Origin: Reticulitermes lucifugus
Taxonomy: Eukaryota; Arthropoda; Insecta; Blattodea; Rhinotermitidae
Assembly: GCA_026260175.1 (NCBI GenBank)
Contig: JAKCWW010000003.1
Coordinates: 160,060-224,059 of the forward strand
Reading direction: 5' to 3'
DNA length: 64,000 nt
Shown: positions 45,081 to 55,206 of the stretch, in pieces
Layout: each line of letters begins with the position of its first letter
Numbering within the stretch: position 1 is the stretch's first letter
Notes under the pieces: model-generated
What the model was told of the DNA's origin: nothing
Database searches by the model: none
What the model saw: the letters and a program-made list of their open reading frames with translations, nothing else
Program-made: the position numbers and the translations under genes

Positions 45081-47890
45081 ATAAAAATGTTTAGGAACAG
45101 TTCAGCCAGTTGGAACTGAATGACAGAGGTTCGATGCCCGCAATTTGCAGAGTCATCCTACTTTGTGCACAACGTCCGGATTGTCTCTGAAGCCCACCCA
45201 GTTCCCTGGAACACCGAGGACGCGGCTTTCACTGAAATGTTTGTGCCTTTCTACGTGACTATGCGGCTTCCTGTTCCGGAAAACAGTAATCGTGTTCAGT
45301 GTTCTTCTGTAAAATGATCAAACAATATTTGCTTTTGTGCCCACAGCCGTTTATAGCCGCGTGTCCATTTTATTCCATATCCGTTTTCTCTCTCAGCCCC
45401 TTTTCACCTTCCATAAGCCATAAGAACAGAGACAAAACTTGTGTTAAAACCAGGACAAGAATTATGAAGTAGCTGGCCAAACTCAGGGATGATGGAGGAT
45501 CGGTTGGATGGGGTGGTATTGCTTTGTCCGTCATTCACCCCCTTCTAACACCCCCGTGGACTTTGAGATCGATACAACCTCTTGCGGCCACAACCACAGC
45601 CTATCGTATGTTGTAGAGGGGGTTTCTATTATGCTTCATACCCAATCTCACCCCCACTAACACCCCTTCCCGACTCTTATGGTCGATGCGTTCATTTAAT
45701 AAGAGGATATAGCCTATATTTTAAAGAAAGGAATAAAAAGAATCGGTGGGGACATTTTACATAGGTGATTCATCCATTTTTGGACTCCCCTATGGAATTA
45801 AAACATGGTAAAAGTCCCTTCGCTAACGAAGTCTGCCCCCTGCCTAGATGAGAGGGTCAGAACATTGTCCACTCAGACCCCCTCCTTTTAATCTTCTCAC
45901 AGCCTGCAGATTTTTATTACGACTCACAGTGTCTTGTGTCTGGCCAAACAATGACAATTTTTTAATGAGACAAACAGTACAGTGAGATACTTGAATGGTG
46001 CGGAAGGAGGCCCACGGGGTTAAGGTCAACAACATACAGTTAAGAAGGAATATAAGCAGATAAAACGTCGCTATCAGTCCGACTATAAAGTCCGTGTACT
46101 ATTTCACATTATTTGGGTACAAAATGAAGTTATCCTGTGTGTTTACCAATATCTAGTGCTGTGTCGGAAAACTTTTTTACAAAATGTTGAAGAATGTGTT
46201 TATCGTAAACTGTTTAGATACAGACATATTAAATCTGTTGTTAGATACGTGAATATCATCATAATACTCTTAAATGCTTCGTTTTTACCAGCACATAACA
46301 AATCACAGATTAACGTAACAATTTACATCAAATATGAAGTAAATATTAGAAATTTAGTACAAAATATCAAATAAACTTCCTATGTTTTACTTTATAAGAA
46401 CATGAACGTAATATTTCCTTAGGAATTTTCGGTAAACCAATGCGAACCGATATGTTAGTGCTAATTCCGAATGTCCTCAAGTGCAAAAAATGGCGATATT
46501 TGCATAAACGATGGTCAGGATCTTAGAATACTTGTATAAATAAATGGAAAACGAGCTACAAAAGCTACATATTTGTAAAATACTGTGATAATTTGTATCC
46601 ACTTAATAAGTGTGTTTAAATACCTAAGTAAGGCAGTTTTATACAGTTTTAAGTGCTTTTATTACTGATTGCATAATTATGACAAAGCAAATTTAAAATT
46701 AATTTTAAATATTTTTTTATTGGCAAATGTGCACGTAGTCTTTTTGCGACATCACTGATGATGGCTCAGTAGACTCAAAACGCGTATATCGAAATATATG
46801 TCACAGTGGAATAAAAGCTTAAATTGGTGACGTATCTGTGTAAGTGATTGTTACTAACGGCATGGTTCGGATTCCTTGTTAATCTGGTAACCGCTCAGCT
46901 GGTCAGAAGTCCGCGTCCTTTATGGAATATGCAATTTCATTACCGTGTTTAGAAGTGGCAGCCAATGGAACTGATGCAGATACTCCTGAGTCCAGTCCTC
47001 AACATTCAATGTAATTTATTTAAGATTTATTTTCAAATTATCCTCCTGTTTGCGTGCTAATTATCTAGCACGAAGGTAATTTCATCATTTTTTATGAAGT
47101 CAGTTGAATTGAAAGAAAGAATTTGACAGTTCTCACCTATACCAGTGATTGCTGCAGATAATTCTTTATTTTATCCGATTTTATCCACTAGAGCCTTGAG
47201 GGATACTGTGAAATCACACGTTTATGTAATACACACGATATGGACTTGAAGAGTTTTAATTTGCAAAGGTATAGGCTGCAATACCGATAAGCGTATGTAA
47301 TTCCCGACTGCTTCATAAAAATTAGTTGCTTTCAGCATTCACTGCCACCTAGCATTCGTATCCAGAACTGTAAGAATGATTTACTGAGTAGGACAGAACA
47401 ATGACTGTCTTCCAAATATTAGGCCTATATACTCGTACAAGTATATTATTTTATTCGACAGTTCCGATCACACTTCGCTCAGAAAGTTTTGCATGTTGGC
47501 AGCAGCACTGCTGTCGCCGCCAAGTGAAATTTGCCTTAAGTTGAGGTCAACGCGTTTTATTCAATGTGTGGCTGTTAATATTAGGCTTCGGCTGGCAGAC
47601 ATGCATCACACCTAACAAACACGCAGCACATCGCACGTCGAAGTTCTATAAGGTAAGAGATCCAACAGGAAGTTCAGAGCACCAGTTGTCAAAATAATGT
47701 CCCTGTATATAGATTTGAAAATGTAATTTGTGTAAGAAGGGTCTGGCAGGTAGGCTAGGCTCTGCATATAGAGTTTATATTTATTCTCAGAATCAAATGA
47801 AAGTAAATGGAATGTGTAAGTCAAGAGCATTTATTTGGCTCTCCATTATTTGTGACTTTAGGTTCTCATCACGGTAAATATTAGGATTTT
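45081..47890. other. Unassigned A/T-rich DNA
   Basis: Apart from the doubtful core at 46755 nothing is recognised. 45530-45690 is C-rich with ACCCCC runs. Confidence 0.45.
46755..46815 (+). repeat. Possible class A core, decayed
   Basis: ACATCACTGATGATGGCTCAGTAGACTC.. is followed by AAAACGCGTA and later GAAATATATGTCACAGTGG. CACTG and CAGTG could pair. The strict core order is not kept and no arms were found. Confidence 0.3.
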
Positions 47891-47972
47891 GCTCTTCTGG
47901 GATGTGACATCATGTAATTTGGTACGTGAGTAACGTTTCGAGGGAGTCCGCTGCTTTCATCTTCAGGGTAGA
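47891..47972 (-). repeat. Class B unit, minus strand, left arm of a wide inverted pair
   Basis: The minus strand reads CTACC, CTGAAGA (complement at 47960-47966), a helix II region, CGAAACGTT and the family tail ending in CACATCCCAGAAGAGC. The core CTGANGA and GAAA are both kept. A plus-strand partner lies at 48552-48639, about 580 bp away. The two may be the ends of one element or independent insertions. Confidence 0.6.
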
Positions 47973-48551
47973 AGATAAAGTTGCGATGCCTTGGAACTGG
48001 GTATTATATGCAGTACTCTGTTCAAACGTCTTTGTTGTTTGAAAACACTCGCTATAATTGGGAAAATATGCCAAAGTAACAATTTTATTTGCACTTATCA
48101 TAAAAAATCACGTATGGAAGTATATGTCGACATTGCTTTGGCTCCTTCTGGTAGTGAATTTCCACCACCTTACGCAGGAGTGAACAATTGAAATTACTCC
48201 GGTTTGTTCTAATGGTAACTGAATTTTAGTTGTTCATTACAAACGCCAGAATTCTAGTGATAATAATTTAAACATTTTAGCCCACCCTGTCAACCTTGTC
48301 ATTTAATTTTAAGTCATGATTGAAAGTTTGGAACAGAAAATCAGCTGGATCACCCCGCCCCTCTCTATCGAACGTTACAAGAGGACTGTGACGCATGCAA
48401 ATGAAGAATGAGTCACAATATGGGAGACACATACACACAGACAAAGAGTGGCATCAGGTCCATTTCGAGGGTTGTTACACATGTAAATTAGTTGCATCAT
48501 CATTTCTTAAGTAGCAGTCAGTAAGTGTAGAAGGAATGCGTAACTTATGCA

Positions 48552-48639
48552 GTGAAGTTGAAGGCAGCATGTACTTCCGAAACGTGTGTACCAGCCTTCC
48601 AAACTACAAGGTGTAACATCCCAGAACTCCTTGAGCACC
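48552..48639 (+). repeat. Class B unit, plus strand, right arm of the wide inverted pair
   Basis: GTTGAAGGCAGCATGTACTTCC, GAAACGTG, then the family tail CCAAACTACAAGGTGTAACATCC-CAGAACTCC. The CTGANGA part has decayed here. It is the inverted partner of the unit at 47891-47972. Confidence 0.6.
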
Positions 48640-48699
48640 TCCAACCTGTCGTTACACATAATGTCTGCATGTCTTCTTGAGATGCAGGGCTCTGACGGC

Positions 48700-48795
48700 G
48701 CCGAACGCTAAGATTACTGCAGATGCGAAGCCATATAGGTTTGCGGAATTGTACCGACATGTTAGAGGATTCCTCTGCTTTCAATGTTAGGGTAG
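48700..48795 (-). repeat. Possible decayed class B unit
   Basis: TTAGAGGATTCCTCTGCTTTCAATGTTAGGGTAGATGAC resembles the inverse of the class B start (...CTACCCT...TGAAAGCAGCGG...). It lies between two clearer copies. The assignment is weak. Confidence 0.35.
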
Positions 48796-48839
48796 ATGAC
48801 TGAGTCTCAGGGTCGATGATTGAGCTATCTTTTGACTTA

Positions 48840-48930
48840 TTTACCCTGATGATGGAGGCAGCAAGTTCCTACGAAACTTTGGTATACTACGCCAAACTAC
48901 GCGGCCTTACGTCCCGTAAGACAGCGATCT
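48840..48930 (+). ncRNA. Class B fold-back unit with hammerhead-like core (well-preserved copy)
   Basis: The unit reads TTTACC, then CTGATGA (48846-48852), a spacer beginning TGGAGG and ending TTCCTAC, then GAAAC (48873), TTT and GGTATAC. In hammerhead numbering, CTGATGA is C3-A9 and GAA is G12-A14. The ACTT that follows stands where the family has ACGT (mini helix III), and GGTA pairs with TACC before C3 as helix I. One extra T lies between A9 and helix II in all copies. The downstream half (ACTACGCCAAACTACGCGGC... GTAAGACAG) is the shared family tail. Activity is not shown; the call rests on the core and helix I complementarity. Confidence 0.55.
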
Positions 48931-50586
48931 TCATAAACCCGTCTTGAACTTGATATTTGGTCACACATTGATCATTACTGCGCATGTCCAGGTTTTGATC
49001 GGAAGTGACGAACCAGAAAATTAAACGAGTTGTCTGCCCAGCATGTGCATTACGCTCAACTCACTAGTGTATCGAATGCAGGGGGATTTTTTGAAGCACT
49101 TGAAAAGGAAATTGTCCCGCTTCTGTACGTTGACCGGGTGGTTTGGGTGGGGTGGAGGAGTCCTTGATTCCACTGTACTTGCAAGTGATATTGGGCGCTT
49201 AATTTCAAGTCCTTGAACATTCAGCAAACTTCAAAGTGATGTCCTCTGACTCCAGAGAGAAAGCTGACGCTGCGATTGCTAGCTGAATGCCCCTCACTTC
49301 CGTTCAATTAAGCACTTACTCAATTTTTATTCTTTGCTCTGTTCTTTTTAACCTGCCGTTTGAAAGACAGGTTACCCTTGTCGAGAATTTTCCTCGTTTT
49401 GGGATGTTCGGAACGAAAAGTTCCGAAAGTACGCCTTCTAGCTTCGGTCCGTCCATCTGACTCTTTACCTGTCACAACTAGGGAAGTTGTTAAACGAATT
49501 TTCATGAAGTCCCATACTGCGAAATTTACCAACGTTTGCGGTACAGCTTTGGTTAAAATTGGATGTTAGTTATCTGGAATATAATGCTGTGTATTTAGGT
49601 AGACGGGTACGTTAGCGAGTTTGATTTTTATAAAATTTTGTTGGATGGTAAAATTATATTTGAGGGCTGTAATGATTTGCCCTATTCTTGTTTCGAGTGC
49701 TTTCATACCAAACGACTTTCAAAGAGACAAAGGGCACAGACCCATTGTGAACTATGGCTGTAGAGGTATCGCTTGGTTTACGAAGTAATAAGCTACTTGA
49801 AAAGTGTTCGTTAGGTGAAAATTCGTAAGTCGAAAATCCAATTCCCATAAATTTAAATGCGGAATATTAAGATTGGTTTCTGAGACCAAGAATGTCACCA
49901 ATTTTTCTTCCAAAATATGATAAAATATAACATAATCACGCAAACCAAGAAAACCTGACCACAGTAATTTGGGCTAGCTGTCTTAAACAACAGTACTTAT
50001 GTAATTATACTTGTAATATACTGTGAAGTATACAAAATTTACAGGTAATTTGCCTCCAATGCTGGTAGTACCAAATTTTGTATTTGTTCGTAACATTATT
50101 TTTGTTAAGAAAAGAGTGGCAAACTGTAGACACAGTCACATACAAACAGTCCTTTGATAAGAAAATGGATGAATCGCTGACGCTTGTCTTCATAGCCGAA
50201 CATTTGTTCATCGTTGGAGAGAAAAAGTGGTAAATTATTTTTCTTCGTAAAATCAAATCTTCTTAATGAAACTTTCGTATACCGATGAATGCATGTACTT
50301 TGCTAATGTGTGTCCTGTTTTGGGATTTTTGCGCCTTGAGACAGTTGGCTTTGCTGCCTCCATCTTAAGACTAGAAGTGAGTAGGAAGCCGAAGTGGTCA
50401 AGTTACATAGGCTGGCGTTTCATCGGACCGACGTGAGGAGACAGAAAGAGCTAGTGCGCTGTTCGACACTTGTATTGGCCCGGAGCAAGTAGTCTGTTAG
50501 CTCCTGAACTTCGGAACACAATCTACTGCTACACTGCGAAAAATAACCAAAACAGGATGAGCGTTAATAATAAATCAGCGTGAAAC
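48931..50586. other. Unassigned DNA
   Basis: CTTTGCTGCCTCCATCTTAA near 50350 is a possible class B trace. No gene seen. Confidence 0.45.
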
Positions 50587-50599
50587 CTTGTAATAATAT

Positions 50600-51057
50600 T
50601 TCACGTTACTATCACTGTGCATCTTCACTAATTAAACAATTTTACACCAACTGATGCACTATTAAAACCACCTTTATTGTAGCTTTTGTAAATATATACC
50701 CCTACATATGTTTCGATCCTCATATCATCGTCAGGGGTTTTCTTTTTTGAAATCCACTAACACTTCAATTACATAATTTGCAGGATCGAAGAGCACTTGT
50801 GTCTTAGTATTGTATAAATTGTCTTGGTTTAAAATTATAACATATTAAAACTTATATTTTATAAGTTAAAAATTGTGGTTAAAAGTTTGTAAAAAGGTTG
50901 TAAAAGTTTTTTTGATTGCGGAAGTACTGGTGTTTTGAATCTTGGTACTTCCGCAATAAAAAAACTTTACAACCTTAACATGTGTAGGGGTATATATTTA
51001 CAACAGCTACAATGAAGGTGGTTTTAATAGTGCATCAGTTGGTGTAAAATTGTTTAA
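50600..51057 (-). mobile_element. Class A hammerhead-bearing element, whole, with 13-bp target duplication
   Basis: A 458-bp element is bounded by CTTGTAATAATAT at 50587-50599 and again at 51058-51070, a perfect 13-bp target-site duplication. It has inverted arms of about 75 bp (ATTAAACAATTTTACACCAAC... against its complement at the right end), a 32-bp asymmetric leader on the left and an A/T-rich middle. On the minus strand it carries CTGACGA..GATCGAAACATATGTAGGGG (50699-50737), a hammerhead-like core. No protein is encoded. Non-autonomous status and retro-type insertion are inferred from the variable-length duplication. Confidence 0.75.
50699..50737 (-). ncRNA. Hammerhead-ribozyme-like core of class A element
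   Basis: Minus strand, in pieces: CCC (helix I 5'), CTGACGA (core), an extra T, GAT and ATC (3-bp helix II), GAA, ACATATGT (self-complementary mini helix III), A (cleavage position 17), GGG (helix I 3'). All invariant hammerhead core bases I can place are present. The extra T before helix II and the very short helix III are the doubtful points. Short helix III is a known trait of hammerheads in Penelope-like elements and retrozymes. Confidence 0.6.
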
Positions 51058-51384
51058 CTTGTAATAATATATTGGTCTGTAGAGGTCATCAGTCTCACGA
51101 ATGATAACATTTGAGATCTGCACGTTACGTGTCACAACGATCAATATCGGTAATTGTTCTATTCCTTAAATTGCTCTTTGATAGAACTTACCCAATGTGA
51201 TAGCATAAACCATCTTTAAGCCAGTAAAGGTAAAACTTTTCCGTAACCAATCTTGAAGACTCAGATGGGGAATGGAAGTTTGGGCTTCCGCCCATAATTT
51301 GACATTTGACACAACTAGGACGGCAGAGTTGTCAGCTCTAGGCGCAGGCTGCAGGTCACACACAAGGAAATTGTTTGGTAATCA

Positions 51385-51525
51385 TTTCTGTTAGAGACTG
51401 AGTGGACCCCAGGGCTGCTGAATAGGTCACTTAAAAAATTCCAAGGACCCCAGCGGCAATAGAACCCGGAGCCTCCCGTCTTGTGGCGCAGTGCCTCAAC
51501 CAACTCGCTCGGCCCCCAATAAGCC
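51385..51525 (-). mobile_element. tRNA-derived SINE head (variant)
   Basis: The minus strand reads GCCGAGCGAGTTGGTTGAGG-CACTGCGCC (A-box region) and CCGGGTTCTATTGCCGCTGG (B-box), then a SINE-1-like GACCCC.. body. The head differs from SINE-1 elsewhere, so it may be a separate subfamily. Confidence 0.6.
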
Positions 51526-52239
51526 TGTATTAAAACCACTATAAGAAGATAATTATTTCCTAATTCATCATCTGAATAAAAGAGGTTGCCTCCAATCGCT
51601 CACGAAGTTAAACGCATTCTTTATAAGAATTTTTCTGCAAATCGCAGATTTTGAGGGACATAGTCTTAAATGCAGGTCCATCCTATATTTGGGCAAAAAC
51701 GTTAAGATAAGACGGTTTAGGACCATGTGCATGTTATGCTATAAAAGCGGCCTACAAAGATGACAGACTTATTTTGGAAATGCTGCCATATTCAGCGTCA
51801 ATTCGTTTTTAACGTGGCGTAGATCGGTGTTAGGATGTAGGGAATTTTCCTTGGAATTTTTTAATTTACATTGCATTAGAATAAATACACTTTGAAACAA
51901 ATTAACTTTTTACCTATGGAATCTTGGGGAATTAATAGAATTTACAAAATGATGTAAACAGTGTGATCGATGGTTGCTTTTATTACATGTGTAAGTTGGG
52001 TCCTAATTTTTTACATGCGAGTTTTCAGTTGTGAGCCTTCATACGTTACCCCATGTAACTTACTCCTGATAAACAAAATATTCGGAAAGTGCCAGGTTAG
52101 ATTATTTGTTTCGTCCTGTATTTTGATCGTGAATATGACCTATGACCTGTATATCATATCTGTTGATGATAAAAAGATGTGGCGTGTAATTAGAAAGAAA
52201 ATATTGAATGTGTAATTACTTGGCATCCTGATATAAATC

Positions 52240-52395
52240 GAAATAATATAAAAGGATTCAGTTCGTACCGCACATAAGACATTTTTATGCACTGCAAAGA
52301 CCAACCGGTTAAAGTTGTTTATTGCGACAATTATACGAAACATATAAATATATTTCGTGGGCAAAATGTGGAGTTGTTAATTGCTAAATCACGTG
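52240..52395 (+). repeat. Interspersed repeat, copy 2 (CCAACCGGT family)
   Basis: TTCAGTTCGTACCGCACATAA, GCAAAGACCAACCGG and ACATATAAATA match 3308-3475. No open frame. Confidence 0.5.
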
Positions 52396-52852
52396 ATACA
52401 TACAGTTATCATTTTGTATAGAAGGGCTAAAAGGAGTGTTTATAATTTTAATAAATAAGAAACCATTGGGAGTATATTTTAACCGTTACAGCTTCTAAAA
52501 AACTCTTGTGTTTCGGCCAATACCTTCGGATTGCCTGAAGCCTGATACCTGTTGGCGGCAGGTGACCTGAATGAGGGTTTCGGTTTAGGAACTTGGCGCA
52601 TGTCAGACATTGAGGGTGGACGTGCGAAGGAGGGTCAGTGTTCGCTATTGGTCAGTGTGCTGGTCACTTCCACCGCTACTGGCATCGATCTGAACAGCCT
52701 ATACAAAAGAAGTGCCTCAGAGTAGCCGCAAAGCATTTGTGCGTGGGCGGAACTGGACGAGCTCATGCGTACGGCGATGACACTCGGACAGCGATGTGGC
52801 AACTGTCACACTTTTGTGAGAGTTATGGTTCTGACCGCAGCGGCTATGAAGA

Positions 52853-52965
52853 CTACTGTCTTTCGGGATGTGACATCATATAGTCTGGGTATAAACTTGC
52901 AGATATTCTTCAGAAATGTCGGTAAATTTCTGCCAGGCTACACGGCGTCTGCATGTCTCTCTAAT
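52853..52965. repeat. Class B compact inverted pair
   Basis: CTGTCTTTCGGGATGTGACATCATATAGTCTGGG faces CAGAAATGTCGGTAAATTTCTGCCAGGCTACACGGCGTC. These are the outer parts of two class B units with the middle deleted. It is immediately followed by the SINE at 52990. Confidence 0.55.
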
Positions 52966-52989
52966 ATTTTCGATATTAAGTGCTTGATG

Positions 52990-53275
52990 GGGCCAGGATA
53001 CCGTAGTCGGTGTAGCAACTCGCTGCGGGCTGCACGGTCCGGGGATCGAATCCCGGTGGGGCGAGATCTTCCGCACCCTTCCAGACCGGGCTGGGGCCCT
53101 CTCAGCCTCCTGCAAATTGGGTGCCGGGTCTCTTTCTCGGGGGTAAAGCGGCCGAGGCGTGGCGTAAACCACCCAACCCCATCTAGCGCCGACGTTAAAG
53201 AAGGAGTCGAACTATACGTATACTCTCCTTCTGGGCCTTCATGGCCTTTTCTAGGGTGACCTTTACCCATTTTTG
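52990..53275 (+). mobile_element. SINE-1, young-looking copy
   Basis: GCCAGGATACCGTAGTCGGT-GTAGCAACTCGC head, GGGGATCGAATCCCGGTGGG (B-box), GGGGTAAAGCGGCCGAGGCG and ATCTAGCGCCGACGTTAAAG, ending CATGGCCTTTTCTAGGGTGA. GC-rich and open in frames on both strands, giving spurious ORFs up to 164 codons. Confidence 0.85.
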
Positions 53276-53689
53276 CTTTTATTAACTGCTTGAACTCTTT
53301 TCGTGACATGACCAAGATATAGCCTTCAGGGCAAGCGCACTGTCACTCGGTTGCCAGGGCACGTTAAAGCTTAAAACATGAAAGTTCTTTGATTTGACTT
53401 ATTGTTTTGTATGGGTGCGACATTTTATCGTTCACACTAAGGCAGTAACATGGACTCTAGGTCTGGTGACAGGATACCGTAGAAATATTTGGACCTAAGA
53501 GAGAGAAATTAATAGGATGGCGGACAAAATTACATAAAGAGGAACGTTACAGTAGGTTTTTTTTATGAGGCATTGAATTACGGTATACTTTGACACCGAA
53601 AATTATGAATAGTAAAGTAGACGGTGGAATACCCATAGAGAGAACACTGTGCTTTCACGTGTTAACTGCAGGCAGAAGTGTCTTTCTTC

Positions 53690-53830
53690 AAAACCTGAGT
53701 CCTTTAGTTGGTCAATAACTTGTCCCGTTTGTATGGAACCCCAACTTTCATTACCGTGGTCACAAGAACACGCCACTGGGTACTATCCCGATGCAGTGGA
53801 ATTCAACCCAGATCTTCATACCATATTTTC
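53690..53830 (-). mobile_element. LINE-A 3' tail just upstream of the BCL11-like exon
   Basis: On the minus strand this reads as the end of the abundant LINE family of the window: a CAGTGGCG...TCTTGTGA block, GGTAATGAA, then GGTTCCAT, corresponding to the ORF end ...DQWRALVN.VMNLRVP and the start of the 3' UTR. It is diverged and 5'-truncated. It ends about 90 bp before the splice acceptor, so the conserved intron margin here is short. Confidence 0.7.
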
Positions 53831-53900
53831 TTAGGTTCCATTCTATAGTATCTTTTGTATGCTGCAGTGATGTGCTTACATTCAGCTATAACAACTGATT

Positions 53901-53919
53901 TTTTTTGTTGTTGTTTCAG
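53901..53919 (+). promoter_or_regulatory. Polypyrimidine tract and 3' splice site of the BCL11-like exon
   Basis: A T-rich run with interspersed G (TTTTTTGTTGTTGTTTCAG) ends in AG at 53918-53919, directly before the conserved coding block. Position +1 is C at 53920, giving phase 1 entry. Confidence 0.85.
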
Positions 53920-54534
53920 CGGACGCTGAAGTGGTTCATCAAGATATTCTGACATGTGGGGTGTGCCAGAAACCGTTCGCTCTCGCGGACATAGTGAAAT
54001 TCATCCAGCACAAAGTGCTGGCTTGCAACAAGGAAAATTACTCTCTCGGCTTCTCCGGGGGAGATCATCGCGATGCCAACAACACGGACAGCGACGATGG
54101 AGACGGCGGTAGTGGAGGGGGTGGAAGTGGTAGTTCCTCACTTCCGGTTCCACTAAGTGTCGTCAATACCCGTCGGCCTAGTATATCAGCGCCGATAAAT
54201 AGTAAAAAGGCTGTAGCTGCATCCTCAGCTTCATCGTCAGCGAGTGTTTCAAACCCTGGAAGGATATTATGTACGCCTCCACCAACTTCGCCGAGGATGC
54301 TGGGGCCGTCGGATATCCTGATGGATGAACCGCCCAGCAGCACGCCGAAACGTCGGGCTGGAAGCAGCAGCCCTTCTAGTAAAGCGGATGATCTTAATCA
54401 TAATCTTCAGGATGAAGATCTTAAACCGAGAATCAAACAGGAGCACCTTGACACGGGGTCTTCACCGGATGAAGCCGTCGTCAAGAGGATCAGGACGGAT
54501 GTTGTGGACGCCGAGTCCAACACGACGCATTCTG
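53920..54534 (+). CDS. Internal exon of a BCL11/CG9650-type zinc-finger transcription factor
   Basis: BCL11-family proteins are nuclear C2H2 zinc-finger transcription factors that act largely as repressors. Read from 53922, the exon gives DAEVVHQDILTCGVCQKPF..., with the CCHC zinc-binding set C12, C15, H30 and C35. The spacing C-x2-C-x14-H-x4-C is identical to the N-terminal finger I recall for human BCL11A (LLTCGQCQMNF...). Low-complexity Gly/Ser/Asp and Ser/Ala/Pro stretches follow, with a basic patch TPKRRAG near 54337-54360. Next come IKQEH at 54432-54446 (psi-K-x-E, aligning with CPKQEH of BCL11A) and VKRIRTD near the end. The exon opens after a T-rich tract and CAG, closes at CTG|GTAAGT, is phase 1 on both sides and 615 bp long. 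From memory, human exon 2 also carries this finger and KQEH, is phase 1/1 and is 330 bp, so the insect exon is longer mainly through low-complexity sequence. Exon 1 and the C2H2 exons are not visible. Confidence in the family is high. Confidence 0.93.
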
Positions 54535-54540
54535 GTAAGT
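54535..54540 (+). promoter_or_regulatory. 5' splice site of the BCL11-like exon
   Basis: GTAAGT is a perfect U1-type donor, reached after one base of a split codon (phase 1). If it were not used, translation would run about 13 codons into the intron and stop by 54575, giving a truncated protein with only the CCHC finger. Confidence 0.88.
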
Positions 54541-54821
54541 TTTATGTGTTGTGTCACTTGTGTTTCATGTGGTAATTTTAATTAGGTATTACAAGATGAG
54601 TGTATTACAGGGCAAATGTATTTTCGGCATCCTGTCAAACACGTACCGGCGGTTTCCTTCACAGGTATAAAGTAGCCGAAGCATGTAAATGGGTGCCTGT
54701 TCAATTTCAAGCACGGAAGTGACCAGTTTACTTTCCGGACACCCCACCGAACTTAGCTATACCAGTCGTTTCTTTCCGAGGCATAATACTGCCGCACTAT
54801 GAGGCTGAGTTCATTTCCAAC

Positions 54822-55105
54822 TGATTCAGCAGCAGTGACTAGGATACAGGCAAGATGAGAGGATTCGATTCTCGACAGAGTCTGACTTCCTTCGTGTATA
54901 TAAGCCTAATATAGCTTTGGCGCCCACCCAGTCTTCTATAAACTGTGTTCCGAGGTTTGCACCCGGGATAAACCGGCGCAGAGAAGAGCTGACCACTGAC
55001 GTCCATCTGACTGTGAGGTTAAGAATGCATGGAGCTATTACTCTACACCTCCTTACGTCTTCTAGACGTGATGCTTAATTAAGCAGAGGGTCAGATTTAC
55101 GCGTC
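54822..55105 (+). mobile_element. SINE-1, about 290 bp after the BCL11-like exon
   Basis: GAGGATTCGATTCTCGACAG, GGCGCCCACCCAGTCTTCTA, GGATAAACCGGCGCAGAGAA, GTGAGGTTAAGAATGCATGG, GCTTAATTAAGCAGAGGGTC. Confidence 0.75.
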
Positions 55106-55206
55106 ATGGTTCTTCATTTTCTTACCTTGGCATCTGTTTTTACAGTGATCCGTTGTCAGGGTCTGCATACTTGACCCGCGTCTCCTCTTTTCCTTACCGC
55201 TTAGTG

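Noticed and set aside
46755-46815. A further hammerhead core (CTGATGA present)
   Set aside because: GAAA is not at the right place after a helix II and no inverted arms were found. Kept only as a low-confidence repeat.
1-53900. Search for the first BCL11 exon (MSRRKQ..-type start)
   Set aside because: No stretch encoding this start followed by a phase 1 donor was seen. The exon probably lies outside the window, though a short exon could be missed by eye.
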